In this document: piece by piece, positions 1-5,322 of the stretch
Numbering within the stretch: the first letter of the stretch is position 1
Layout of the letters: the number at the start of each line of letters is the position of its first letter
Position numbers and translations under genes: made by a program
Assembly (NCBI GenBank): GCA_028687395.1
Contig: JAQUAE010000066.1
Location: forward strand, 1-8,188
DNA length: 8,188 bases
From: Anaerolineales bacterium
Lineage (GTDB): Bacteria > Chloroflexota > Anaerolineae > Anaerolineales > UBA4823
Reading direction: 5' to 3'
The notes under the pieces: model-generated
What the model was told of the DNA's origin: nothing
Database searches by the model: none
What the model saw: the letters and a program-made list of their open reading frames with translations, nothing else

Positions 1-649
1 GACGATGGAAGATCCCCATGGCACGTTCCCCTAATCCGGCAGGGAGCCGACTGGCGTCGATCAAGGCCTCGACCTCTGCAAGACGGCGCTCCGGTACATC
101 TCCGGAAACCAGAACTTCGAGGCGCACGGCGCTCAAGCCGCCCTTGAGAATACGCTGGCAGCGCAACTCGAGGCCGGCGAGCCCCAACCCGACCAGCCCT
201 TCCCTGAGCTCCGCCTCCGGAAATCCGGCGTCCAACAGGGCGCCCAGAATCATATCCCCGCTGGCGCCAGAGAAGCAGTCGTCCTCGGCGTTGGTGCCAT
301 CTACCAGGCAGGCAAAACCATGCGCCTGGGCGTAGTCCTGCAGGCAGGTAAAGACCACGCGCTTGCAACAATAGCAACGCTCGGGGGTGTTGGCCAGGTA
401 ACGCGGGTCGTCGGTTTCGGCGGTGGATAGTAAGACGTGACAGGCGCCGATGATAGCGGCGATTTCCTGGGCTACCTGGCGCTCGGATGACGCCAGGCTG
501 GCAGAAACGGCGGTCACCCCTACGGCGCGCGCGCCGAGCATTGTATGGGCGACCTTGAGCAAGACGGTGCTATCCACACCGCCGGAGAAGGCGACGACCA
601 CAGAACCCATCTCGGTCAGCATGGATTGCAGCTTGAGTAGTTTCTCCAT
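1..649 (-). CDS. LarE-LarC chimeric protein, partial (PP-loop sulfur transferase N-domain joined to LarC N-terminus)
   Basis: The 216 visible codons start at the ATG at 649-647; the 3' end lies beyond the left edge. Residues 1-124 look like LarE, which adenylates and thiolates the nicotinate-derived precursor of the nickel-pincer cofactor of lactate racemase. The PP-loop SGGVDS is at 22-27, an ERCYCCK motif at 91-97 and DGTNAEDD at 117-124. LarE normally continues for roughly 140 more residues, including the sacrificial-cysteine region. Here residue 125 onward instead reads CFSGASGDMILGALLDAG, the conserved start of LarC, the CTP-dependent nickel insertase, and LarC-like sequence continues to the edge. 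The LarC initiator and first few residues are missing. The frame is open throughout, so this is an in-frame join of a truncated LarE to a nearly complete LarC start. No good Shine-Dalgarno sequence is visible; the ATG fits the usual LarE N-terminus. Domain identities are from motif recognition. Whether the fusion is natural is unknown. Confidence 0.8.
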   Translation of the reverse strand, partial: MEKLLKLQSMLTEMGSVVVAFSGGVDSTVLLKVAHTMLGARAVGVTAVSASLASSERQVAQEIAAIIGACHVLLSTAETDDPRYLANTPERCYCCKRVVFTCLQDYAQAHGFACLVDGTNAEDDCFSGASGDMILGALLDAGFPEAELREGLVGLGLAGLELRCQRILKGGLSAVRLEVLVSGDVPERRLAEVEALIDASRLPAGLGERAMGIFHR

Positions 650-679
650 GGCAGGAAAGAGGTCGTGAAGCCCCCCGGT

Positions 680-705
680 CGAAGGCAGCTCTGCTACTGC
701 CTTCG
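680..705 (-). repeat. Hairpin in the larE-larC leader
   Basis: A perfect 9-bp inverted repeat (CGAAGGCAG at 680-688, CTGCCTTCG at 697-705) with an 8-nt loop. It lies between the predicted minus-strand promoter and the ATG at 649, so it would form near the 5' end of that transcript. No T-run follows on either strand, so it does not look like an intrinsic terminator. It may stabilise or regulate the leader; the function is inferred only from position. Confidence 0.5.
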
Positions 706-722
706 GGCGCCACGATAAGGAA

Positions 723-750
723 AGTTTACCGTAGGGATGGAGGATGTCAA
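723..750 (-). promoter_or_regulatory. Sigma-70-type promoter candidate for larE-larC
   Basis: Read on the minus strand, there is a perfect TTGACA -35 box (750-745), a 16-nt spacer and a TAAACT -10 box (728-723, 4 of 6 consensus bases). Transcription would start near 716, about 67 nt before the ATG at 649. Position in the divergent spacer supports the call. Confidence 0.5.
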
Positions 751-782
751 GTGGTTCCACTGACTTTCATTACCAGGGCAGG

Positions 783-809
783 TTCCTCAGGCCAAGGAAC
801 GCTGAGGAA
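783..809. repeat. 8-bp inverted repeat beside the galT promoter, possible operator
   Basis: TTCCTCAG (783-790) and CTGAGGAA (802-809) are perfect reverse complements separated by 11 nt. A second, overlapping inverted pair, GTTCCT (782-787) and AGGAAC (795-800), shares the left arm. The repeat covers the -35 region of the galT promoter candidate, the usual place for a dimeric repressor or activator site. No regulator gene is in the window, so the operator role is inference. Confidence 0.4.
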
Positions 810-816
810 GAAATGC

Positions 817-825
817 TGATACAAT
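817..825 (+). promoter_or_regulatory. Extended -10 promoter candidate for galT
   Basis: TGATACAAT matches an extended -10 element (TGn followed by TACAAT, 5 of 6 bases to consensus). No recognisable -35 box lies 16-18 nt upstream, as is common with extended -10 promoters. The start site would be near 832, about 39 nt before the galT ATG. Confidence 0.45.
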
Positions 826-870
826 CCCCACACAGCCTGCACGCCCCGTCCTGAATGAAAGAGGAAGGCG

Positions 871-1917
871 ATGAAAAGCGACCCTCTATTCCTCTCCGAG
901 CAGCCTCACCGCCGCTTCAACCCGCTGAGCGGCGAATGGGTGCTGGTCTCCCCACAGCGCACGCAACGCCCCTGGCTGGGGCAGGTGGAAAAAACGGTTA
1001 TAGAGCGGCTGCCAGCTTACGATCCAGAGTGCTACCTGTGCCCGGGGAACGAACGGGCTGGCGGCGCCCGCAACCCGGCATACACCCACACCTATGTCTT
1101 CACCAACGATTTCAGCGCCCTGCTCCCGGAGGTCCCCGCGACGAAGTATGAAGCGCATTCACTGTTGCACGCCAAAGGGGTGCCTGGCACCTGCCGGGTG
1201 ATCTGCTTCTCGCCACGGCACGACCTGACCCTGCCCGAGATGAGCCGGGAGGAGATTCGCGGCGTGGTGGACGCCTGGAGCGAACAGAGCCGCGAGCTGG
1301 GGAACGCCTACCGCTGGGTGCAGGTGTTCGAGAATAAGGGGACCATCATGGGGTGTTCCAACCCGCACCCACACGGGCAGGTGTGGGCGCTGGATGCGTT
1401 GCCCAACGAGGCGGCCAAAGAGGAGAGCCACCAACGCGCCTACAGCGCCGAAACCGGCAGGCCGCTGCTGATGGATTACCTGGAGCTGGAGGTGAAGTTA
1501 TCCGAGCGGGTGGTGGTGGAAAATGAGGGCTGGGTGGCGCTGGCGCCGTTCTGGGCGATCTGGCCCTTCGAGATGCTGCTCCTGCCGCGCCACAAGGTGC
1601 TGCGCCTGCACGAGCTGGAGGACGCCGAGAGGGATTCCCTGGCCGACCTGCTCAAGCGCCTGCTCACCCGCTACGACAACCTGTTCGAGGCCTCGTTTCC
1701 CTATTCGATGGGCTGGCACGGCGCGCCCAACCAGGAGGGCGATTTTTCCCACTGGCAGTTGCATGCCCATTTCTACCCGCCCTTGCTGCGCTCGGCGACG
1801 GTGAAAAAGTTCATGGTGGGATACGAGATGCTGGCGGAAGCGCAGCGCGACCTCACCCCCGAACAAGCCGCCGGGCGCTTACGCCAGCTCCCGGATTTGC
1901 ACTACCACCAGGCCTAA
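871..1917 (+). CDS. galT: Galactose-1-phosphate uridylyltransferase
   Basis: This cytoplasmic Leloir-pathway enzyme swaps UMP between UDP-glucose and galactose-1-phosphate through a uridylyl-histidine intermediate. The 348 residues match the length of the E. coli enzyme and its key residues with a constant offset of two: structural zinc ligands C54 and C57 (CYLC), H117 (SPRHDL) and H166; the active site H166-P-H168-G-Q170, with H168 the expected nucleophile; and second-metal ligands E184, H283 (GWHGAP), H298 and H300. All are intact, so the protein should be active. The ATG at 871 is preceded by GAGGAAGG (861-868). An ATG at 855 opens only a short overlapping frame and is ignored. No galK, galE or sugar transporter is adjacent, so galT appears monocistronic. 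Its stop overlaps the folE stop on the other strand. Confidence 0.96.
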   Translation: MKSDPLFLSEQPHRRFNPLSGEWVLVSPQRTQRPWLGQVEKTVIERLPAYDPECYLCPGNERAGGARNPAYTHTYVFTNDFSALLPEVPATKYEAHSLLHAKGVPGTCRVICFSPRHDLTLPEMSREEIRGVVDAWSEQSRELGNAYRWVQVFENKGTIMGCSNPHPHGQVWALDALPNEAAKEESHQRAYSAETGRPLLMDYLELEVKLSERVVVENEGWVALAPFWAIWPFEMLLLPRHKVLRLHELEDAERDSLADLLKRLLTRYDNLFEASFPYSMGWHGAPNQEGDFSHWQLHAHFYPPLLRSATVKKFMVGYEMLAEAQRDLTPEQAAGRLRQLPDLHYHQA

Positions 1918-2564
1918 TCCTGGCCGCGGCGGGGCGAAGCCACCTGCGCCAGCAGCTCGGCGCGCAGGGCTTTATCCTCTTTGTAGGCGCCCAGCATGGT
2001 CGTTGTGGTCATGTTGACCGCGGACTTCTTCACGCCGCGCATCATGGCGCACATGTGGGCGCCCTCGACCATCACCGCCACGCCCTTGGCGTCCAGCACG
2101 TCCTGCAGGAAGTGGGCAATCTCGGCAGTCATGCGCTCCTGCACCTGCAAGCGCCGGGCGAACATCTCGACGATGCGCGGGATCTTGCTCAACCCGATCA
2201 CCTTGCCGTTAGGGATATAAGCCACGTGGGCGCGGCCGAAGAAGGGCAACATGTGGTGCTCGCACAGGCTGTAGAACTCGATGTCGCGCACCAGCACCGG
2301 CTCGTCGTACTCCACGTCGAAGAGGGCGCCGTTGACCAGCTTGACCGGGTCGGTTTGGTAACCGGCGGTCAGCTCGGAGTACATGCGCGCTACCCGGTCG
2401 GGGGTCTTCAGCAGTCCCTGGCGTTCGGGATCCTCACCGATCTCGAACAAGATGTCACGCACGGCGCGTTGAACGCCTAAGCTGGAGCCGTCGGCAAATT
2501 CCTCCGCCAGGACGAAATCCTGCATTGGCTCTGACAGGCGGGTAAATACGGTCTGAGGGGTCAT
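1914..2564 (-). CDS. folE: GTP cyclohydrolase I (type IA)
   Basis: Converts GTP to 7,8-dihydroneopterin triphosphate, the first step toward tetrahydrofolate or related pterins; the family forms a cytoplasmic homodecamer. Numbering from the ATG at 2564, the 216-residue product has zinc ligands C101 and H104 in CEHHMLPF, C172 in the AHMCAMMRG block, and catalytic H170. SKIPR (126-130) and QVQERM (140-145) are family hallmarks, so it is a complete type IA enzyme close in size to E. coli FolE (222 aa). The frame is open further upstream to a TTG at 2636, which has an AGAAGGA sequence (2650-2644) before it. I prefer the ATG because the best -10 box would start transcription near 2647, inside that Shine-Dalgarno, and the extra 24 residues do not resemble FolE. 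The ATG has AAAGGA 12 nt upstream, slightly long spacing. No other folate gene is adjacent. Confidence 0.95.
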   Translation of the reverse strand: MTPQTVFTRLSEPMQDFVLAEEFADGSSLGVQRAVRDILFEIGEDPERQGLLKTPDRVARMYSELTAGYQTDPVKLVNGALFDVEYDEPVLVRDIEFYSLCEHHMLPFFGRAHVAYIPNGKVIGLSKIPRIVEMFARRLQVQERMTAEIAHFLQDVLDAKGVAVMVEGAHMCAMMRGVKKSAVNMTTTTMLGAYKEDKALRAELLAQVASPRRGQD

Positions 2565-2651
2565 GATGATGTCGATTCCTTTCTGTGTGATGTCACCCCG
2601 CTTGCACAGCTCAGCCCGCAACAAGCAGCGCGCCAACCCGGGGTCCTTCTC

Positions 2652-2659
2652 GTATAATA
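2652..2659 (-). promoter_or_regulatory. -10 box candidate for folE
   Basis: On the minus strand an AT-rich segment contains TATTAT (2659-2654) overlapping TTATAC (2657-2652), both similar to a sigma-70 -10 box. No convincing -35 box is present; the best is TTCGGA (2680-2675), 3 of 6 matches, spaced 17 nt from TTATAC. It is the only strong AT-rich element upstream of folE. It predicts a start near 2647 and a leader of about 80 nt to the ATG at 2564. Confidence 0.35.
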
Positions 2660-2822
2660 ATTAGATGCGTTTTATCCGAAATAGGTTACAGTATCCATGG
2701 GCTGTGTAGTTTATCTTCATCTACCGCAAAAGATATTCCCGGGTTGTGAGCAGCACATTTCCGCCTGCGAGCGTCTCCCTCTGCCCGCCGTACTTGCCCA
2801 AAGCGCAAAACGCCCGATTCGA

Positions 2823-2851
2823 TTGACAATACCAGCGCTCAGTGATACATT
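2823..2851 (+). promoter_or_regulatory. Promoter of the cobalamin operon
   Basis: A perfect TTGACA -35 box (2823-2828), an optimal 17-nt spacer and TACATT at -10 (2846-2851, 4 of 6) preceded by TG at 2843-2844, which makes an extended -10. The predicted start near 2858 lies about 20 nt upstream of the riboswitch P1 helix, as expected for a riboswitch leader. This is the best promoter in the window. Confidence 0.7.
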
Positions 2852-2876
2852 TATCGCAATTAACAACCCAATCGCC

Positions 2877-3006
2877 AGGTAAAGGTGCGCCGACGCCCGG
2901 ATGCGCGGCGCATAAAGGGGAAAGCCGGTGACCTGTTCCACAGGCAGTCCGGCGCTGTCCCGCAACGGTAACACTTCTCGTGGAGCCCGAATTCCCGCCT
3001 TTGCCT
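2877..3006 (+). promoter_or_regulatory. Cobalamin (adenosylcobalamin-type) riboswitch aptamer
   Basis: The hallmark segments appear in order: a P1 helix, AGGTAAA (2877-2883) with TTTGCCT (3000-3006); P2, TGCGCCG (2886-2892) with CGGCGCA (2906-2912); the conserved AAAGGGGAA (2914-2922); GCCGGTG (2924-2930) whose CCGG pairs with CCGG in AGTCCGGC, enclosing a small extra hairpin CCTG/CAGG (2932-2935, 2940-2943); the signature GCTGTCCCGCAACGGTAA core (2954-2971); and a B12 box AGCCCGAATTCCCGCC (2984-2999). The downstream genes are all corrinoid uptake and salvage genes, which agrees. By family knowledge, coenzyme B12 binding would turn expression off. Confidence 0.93.
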
Positions 3007-3016
3007 AGCTCGTAAT

Positions 3017-3085
3017 CTCCCTCGTGGTAAGGGAGGCCGGGCCCCGGAACATCTCCGGAAGCACTCAACGCCTCCCCGCCCTACC
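3017..3085 (+). promoter_or_regulatory. Riboswitch expression platform: P13-like hairpin competing with an antiterminator
   Basis: CTCCC (3017-3021) pairs with GGGAG (3031-3035), forming a hairpin whose loop TCGTGGTAA could kiss the aptamer loop CCGCAA (2960-2965) with five of six pairs in one register, like the L5-L13 contact of cobalamin riboswitches. The same 3' arm can instead pair with the terminator: GGTA (3026-3029) with TACC (3082-3085), GGG (3031-3033) with CCC (3079-3081), and GG (3035-3036) with CC (3076-3077), with one bulged A and one A/G mismatch. That would block the terminator 5' arm. Ligand-bound RNA should favour the hairpin and hence termination. Pairings were found by eye; the mechanism is inferred from the family. 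Confidence 0.6.
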
Positions 3086-3100
3086 GGGCGGGTTTTGTTT
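3075..3100 (+). terminator. Riboswitch-controlled intrinsic terminator
   Basis: CCCGCCC (3075-3081) and GGGCGGG (3086-3092) form a perfect 7-bp GC stem around a TACC loop, followed by TTTTGTTT (3093-3100). Its place 69 nt beyond the aptamer, ahead of the first gene, fits transcription-attenuation control. Its 5' arm can be captured by the antiterminator described for 3026-3036. Confidence 0.88.
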
Positions 3101-3104
3101 CCCC

Positions 3105-3141
3105 AAGCGGCCTCTCGATGCGAGTAGCCGCTTTTTATTTT
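3105..3141 (+). terminator. Second, tandem intrinsic terminator in the leader
   Basis: AAGCGGC (3105-3111) pairs with GCCGCTT (3127-3133). After a 2x2 internal loop an inner stem CTCG (3114-3117) pairs with CGAG (3121-3124) around an ATG loop. A T-rich tail, TTTTTATTTT, runs from 3132 to 3141. It begins only 4 nt after the first terminator's T-tract. No obvious antiterminator for it was found, so how readthrough is achieved in the ON state is unclear. Confidence 0.75.
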
Positions 3142-3207
3142 GAAGGCGGCGGCGCAGAACGCCACCAGTGCGCCCCCGAAAGGGCCTCCGCTGCCTTCCT
3201 TGCCACA

Positions 3208-3252
3208 GGGTCAGATCTTTCGTTTTACTGCCAGTGTGGAGGCACCTGACCC
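3208..3252 (+). repeat. Inverted repeat enclosing the btuF ribosome binding site
   Basis: GGGTCAG (3208-3214) is the exact reverse complement of CTGACCC (3246-3252), which abuts the ATG at 3253. Inside it, TGCC (3229-3232) can pair with GGCA (3241-3244). The Shine-Dalgarno GGAGG (3238-3242) falls within the fold and is partly paired. The arrangement could limit ribosome access, but the 31-nt gap between outer arms makes the fold only moderately convincing. Confidence 0.4.
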
Positions 3253-4230
3253 ATGAAACGCATTACCCTTTTTCTACCTGCCATCCTGCTCCTGGGAATG
3301 GCCCTTGGCGGGTGCAGCCCAGCCGCCGTTCCTCCCAGCAGCCCGGAAGCACCGGCAGTAGTCGCGGTCACCGAGACGCCCACCGCCGCGGGACCCCTCG
3401 CCATGACCGATGGCAGGGGGCGAACCATTCAACTCCCCACGCCGGCCCAACGCGTCGTGACCCTGGCGCCGTCCAACACCGAAATCCTGTTCGCCATTGG
3501 CGCCGGGGCGCAGGTCGTCGGGCGGGACATGTTCTCGGATTACCCTCCCGAGGCCGGCGCCCTTCCTAACATCGGCGGCGATTACGTCGCGGTGGACACC
3601 GAAACCCTGCTCACCCTGGCGCCCGACCTGGTCCTGGCGGCTGACCTCAACCCGGTGGAGCAAATCCAGGCGCTGGAGGACCTGGGATTGACTGTCTTCG
3701 TCTTGGGCAACCCCACCGACCTGCAGGGTTTGTACGTCAACCTGCTCACCGTTGGTACGCTGACTGGCCATGCCGCCGAGGCAGCCGCGCTGGCCGAGGC
3801 GCTGCAGGAACGCGTGGCAGCCATCCAGGCCCGCCTGGCGAACGTCAGCTCCCGCCCCCTGGTCTTCTACGAGCTGGACAACACCGACCCCAACGCGCCT
3901 TGGACCTCCGGGCCGGGCACCTTCCTGGACACGCTGATCCAGATGGCGGGCGGCGAGAACGTAGGCGGCATCCTGGGAGAAGCCTGGGCGCAGATCAGCC
4001 TGGAAGAGCTGATCGCCCAGGACCCGGACATCATCCTGCTGGGCGATTACCTGTATGGAGGGGTGACGCCGGAACAGGTGGCCGCCCGCCCAGGATGGGA
4101 GGCGCTGTCTGCGGTGAAAAACCAGCGCGTGTTCACCTTCGACGACAACCTAGTCAGCCGTCCCGGGCCGCGCCTGGTGGATGGGCTGGAAGCGCTGGCC
4201 AAACTGCTGCACCCGGAAGCCTTAGAGTGA
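3253..4230 (+). CDS. btuF: Corrinoid ABC transporter substrate-binding lipoprotein (BtuF-like)
   Basis: Extracytoplasmic binding protein that would capture cobalamin or cobinamide and deliver it to the permease. Residues 1-20 are a signal peptide with a hydrophobic run and a lipobox (LGGC), giving lipidated C21. A Pro/Ala/Thr-rich linker follows to about 48, then a type III periplasmic-binding fold (Peripla_BP_2): the hallmark RVVTLAPSNTEILFAIGAG (67-85), PNIGGDY (105-111), APDLVLA (123-129), ISLEELIAQDPDIILLG (248-264) and a C-terminal RVFTFDDN region (292-299). At 325 residues it is normal for a lipoprotein member. Lipid anchoring suits a monoderm or atypical envelope. The ATG has GGAGG ten nt upstream, inside a possible hairpin. 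Corrinoid specificity comes from the riboswitch and from cobO, cobT and cobS; the domain alone also fits iron-siderophore or heme binders. Confidence 0.9.
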   Translation: MKRITLFLPAILLLGMALGGCSPAAVPPSSPEAPAVVAVTETPTAAGPLAMTDGRGRTIQLPTPAQRVVTLAPSNTEILFAIGAGAQVVGRDMFSDYPPEAGALPNIGGDYVAVDTETLLTLAPDLVLAADLNPVEQIQALEDLGLTVFVLGNPTDLQGLYVNLLTVGTLTGHAAEAAALAEALQERVAAIQARLANVSSRPLVFYELDNTDPNAPWTSGPGTFLDTLIQMAGGENVGGILGEAWAQISLEELIAQDPDIILLGDYLYGGVTPEQVAARPGWEALSAVKNQRVFTFDDNLVSRPGPRLVDGLEALAKLLHPEALE

Positions 4231-5312
4231 CACCAACCCTGCCCCACTCCGAGAGCGGGCTGCTTGAGATGAAAGCAGCCAGACAGCACAGTAGATTGAC
4301 GCCCTACCTGGTCAACGCGCTGGCGCTGGCGCTGGCTTTCACCTTGAGCGTGGCGCTCGGCCCGGTGTTCATCCCGCCGGCGACGCTGGGGCGCATCTTG
4401 TTCAGCGCGCTTGGCGGGTTGGCAGTCAACCCCGCCTGGCCGGAGACCTTCCACACCATCGTGTTCGCCATTCGCCTGCCGCACGCCGCGCTGGTCGTGC
4501 TCACCGGGGCAGCGTTGGGCGGGAGCGGTGCGGCTTACCAGGGGTTGTTCCGCAACCCGCTGGCAGACCCCTACCTGATCGGCGTGGCTTCGGGAGCCGG
4601 GCTGGGCGCGGTGCTGGCGATGGCCATCCGCTGGCCGACCACCACCTTGGGGATGTACGGCGTGCCGGTGGCCGCCTTCTGTGGGGCGTTACTGACCATC
4701 CTGCTGGTCTACCAGGTCGCCCGGGTCAACCACGCCCTGCCGACCACCACGCTCATCCTGGCCGGGGTGGCTTTCAGCTCCTTCGCCACGGCGTTGACCT
4801 CCTTCCTGATGATGCGCTCCAGCGATGAGCTGCGCCGGGCGACCGCCTGGCTGTTGGGCGGCTCTATCCTTAGCGGGTGGGAACCCGTCCTGGTGGTGAG
4901 CCCCTACGTCCTGGTCGGCCTGGGCGTGCTGGTCGCTTCGGGACACGCCTTGAATGTGCTCCAATATGGCGAGGAGCAGGCGCAACAGCTCGGCTTGCAC
5001 GTGGAACGGGCCAAGGCTGTGCTCATCCTGGCCGCCTCGCTCACCACGGCAGCAGCGGTGGCCTTCTCGGGCATCATCGGTTTCATCGGCCTGATCGTGC
5101 CCCACACGGTGCGCATTCTGTGGGGGCCGGATTACAAACGCCTGGTACCGCTCTCCACTCTGGGAGGCGCCAGCGCCTTACTCATCGCCGACCTGCTAGC
5201 GCGTGCCCTGCTGGCGCCGCAGGTGCTGCCGGTGGGCATCGTCACCGCCCTGGCCGGCGCCCCATTCTTCCTGTGGGTGTTGCGAAAGTCGCGCAGCCAG
5301 TTTTTCGCATAA
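4227..5312 (+). CDS. btuC: Corrinoid ABC transporter permease (FecCD/BtuC family)
   Basis: Membrane permease, expected to act as a homodimer with about ten transmembrane helices per subunit. From the GTG at 4227 (361 aa), family motifs are RNPLADPYLIG (109-119), an SGxxxG-like helix after it, the coupling segment around GEEQAQQLGLHVERAKA (248-264) that contacts the ATPase, GFIGLIVPH (285-293) and PVGIVTALAGAPFF (335-348). The C-terminus is short and basic. The GTG overlaps the btuF stop by 4 nt (GTGA) and has GGAAG 7 nt upstream, which suggests translational coupling. An ATG at 4269 (347 aa) is a plausible alternative that also keeps all helices but lacks a clear Shine-Dalgarno. The frame stays open back to 3900, inside btuF, but that extension is not coding. 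Substrate is inferred from the operon. Confidence 0.92.
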   Translation: MTPTLPHSESGLLEMKAARQHSRLTPYLVNALALALAFTLSVALGPVFIPPATLGRILFSALGGLAVNPAWPETFHTIVFAIRLPHAALVVLTGAALGGSGAAYQGLFRNPLADPYLIGVASGAGLGAVLAMAIRWPTTTLGMYGVPVAAFCGALLTILLVYQVARVNHALPTTTLILAGVAFSSFATALTSFLMMRSSDELRRATAWLLGGSILSGWEPVLVVSPYVLVGLGVLVASGHALNVLQYGEEQAQQLGLHVERAKAVLILAASLTTAAAVAFSGIIGFIGLIVPHTVRILWGPDYKRLVPLSTLGGASALLIADLLARALLAPQVLPVGIVTALAGAPFFLWVLRKSRSQFFA

Positions 5313-5322
5313 GGATAGACGC

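Noticed and set aside
18..668. Plus-strand open frames antisense to the lar gene
   Set aside because: Ser/Arg/Pro-rich shadow translations; the minus strand carries clear LarE and LarC motifs.
2697..2882. 61-codon plus-strand open frame upstream of the riboswitch
   Set aside because: It runs through the predicted promoter and into the riboswitch P1 arm, has no ribosome binding site and resembles no known protein.
2717..3165. Overlapping minus-strand open frames of 85-115 codons across the leader
   Set aside because: They are antisense to a well-supported riboswitch and its terminators, whose sequence is constrained by RNA structure; Arg/Gly-rich products look random.
3142..3207. Possible second aptamer between the tandem terminators and btuF
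   Set aside because: Only short GC hairpins (for example GGCG/CGCC at 3151-3163) were found and no conserved riboswitch core.
3900..4226. Open frame extending btuC about 100 codons upstream into btuF
   Set aside because: It overlaps a well-supported lipoprotein gene, encodes Arg/Pro/Gly-rich sequence typical of a shadow frame, and lacks family similarity.
5203..5322. Upstream extension of btuD
   Set aside because: It lies inside the btuC coding end; the ATG at 5323 has a good ribosome site and begins exactly where ABC ATPases usually start.
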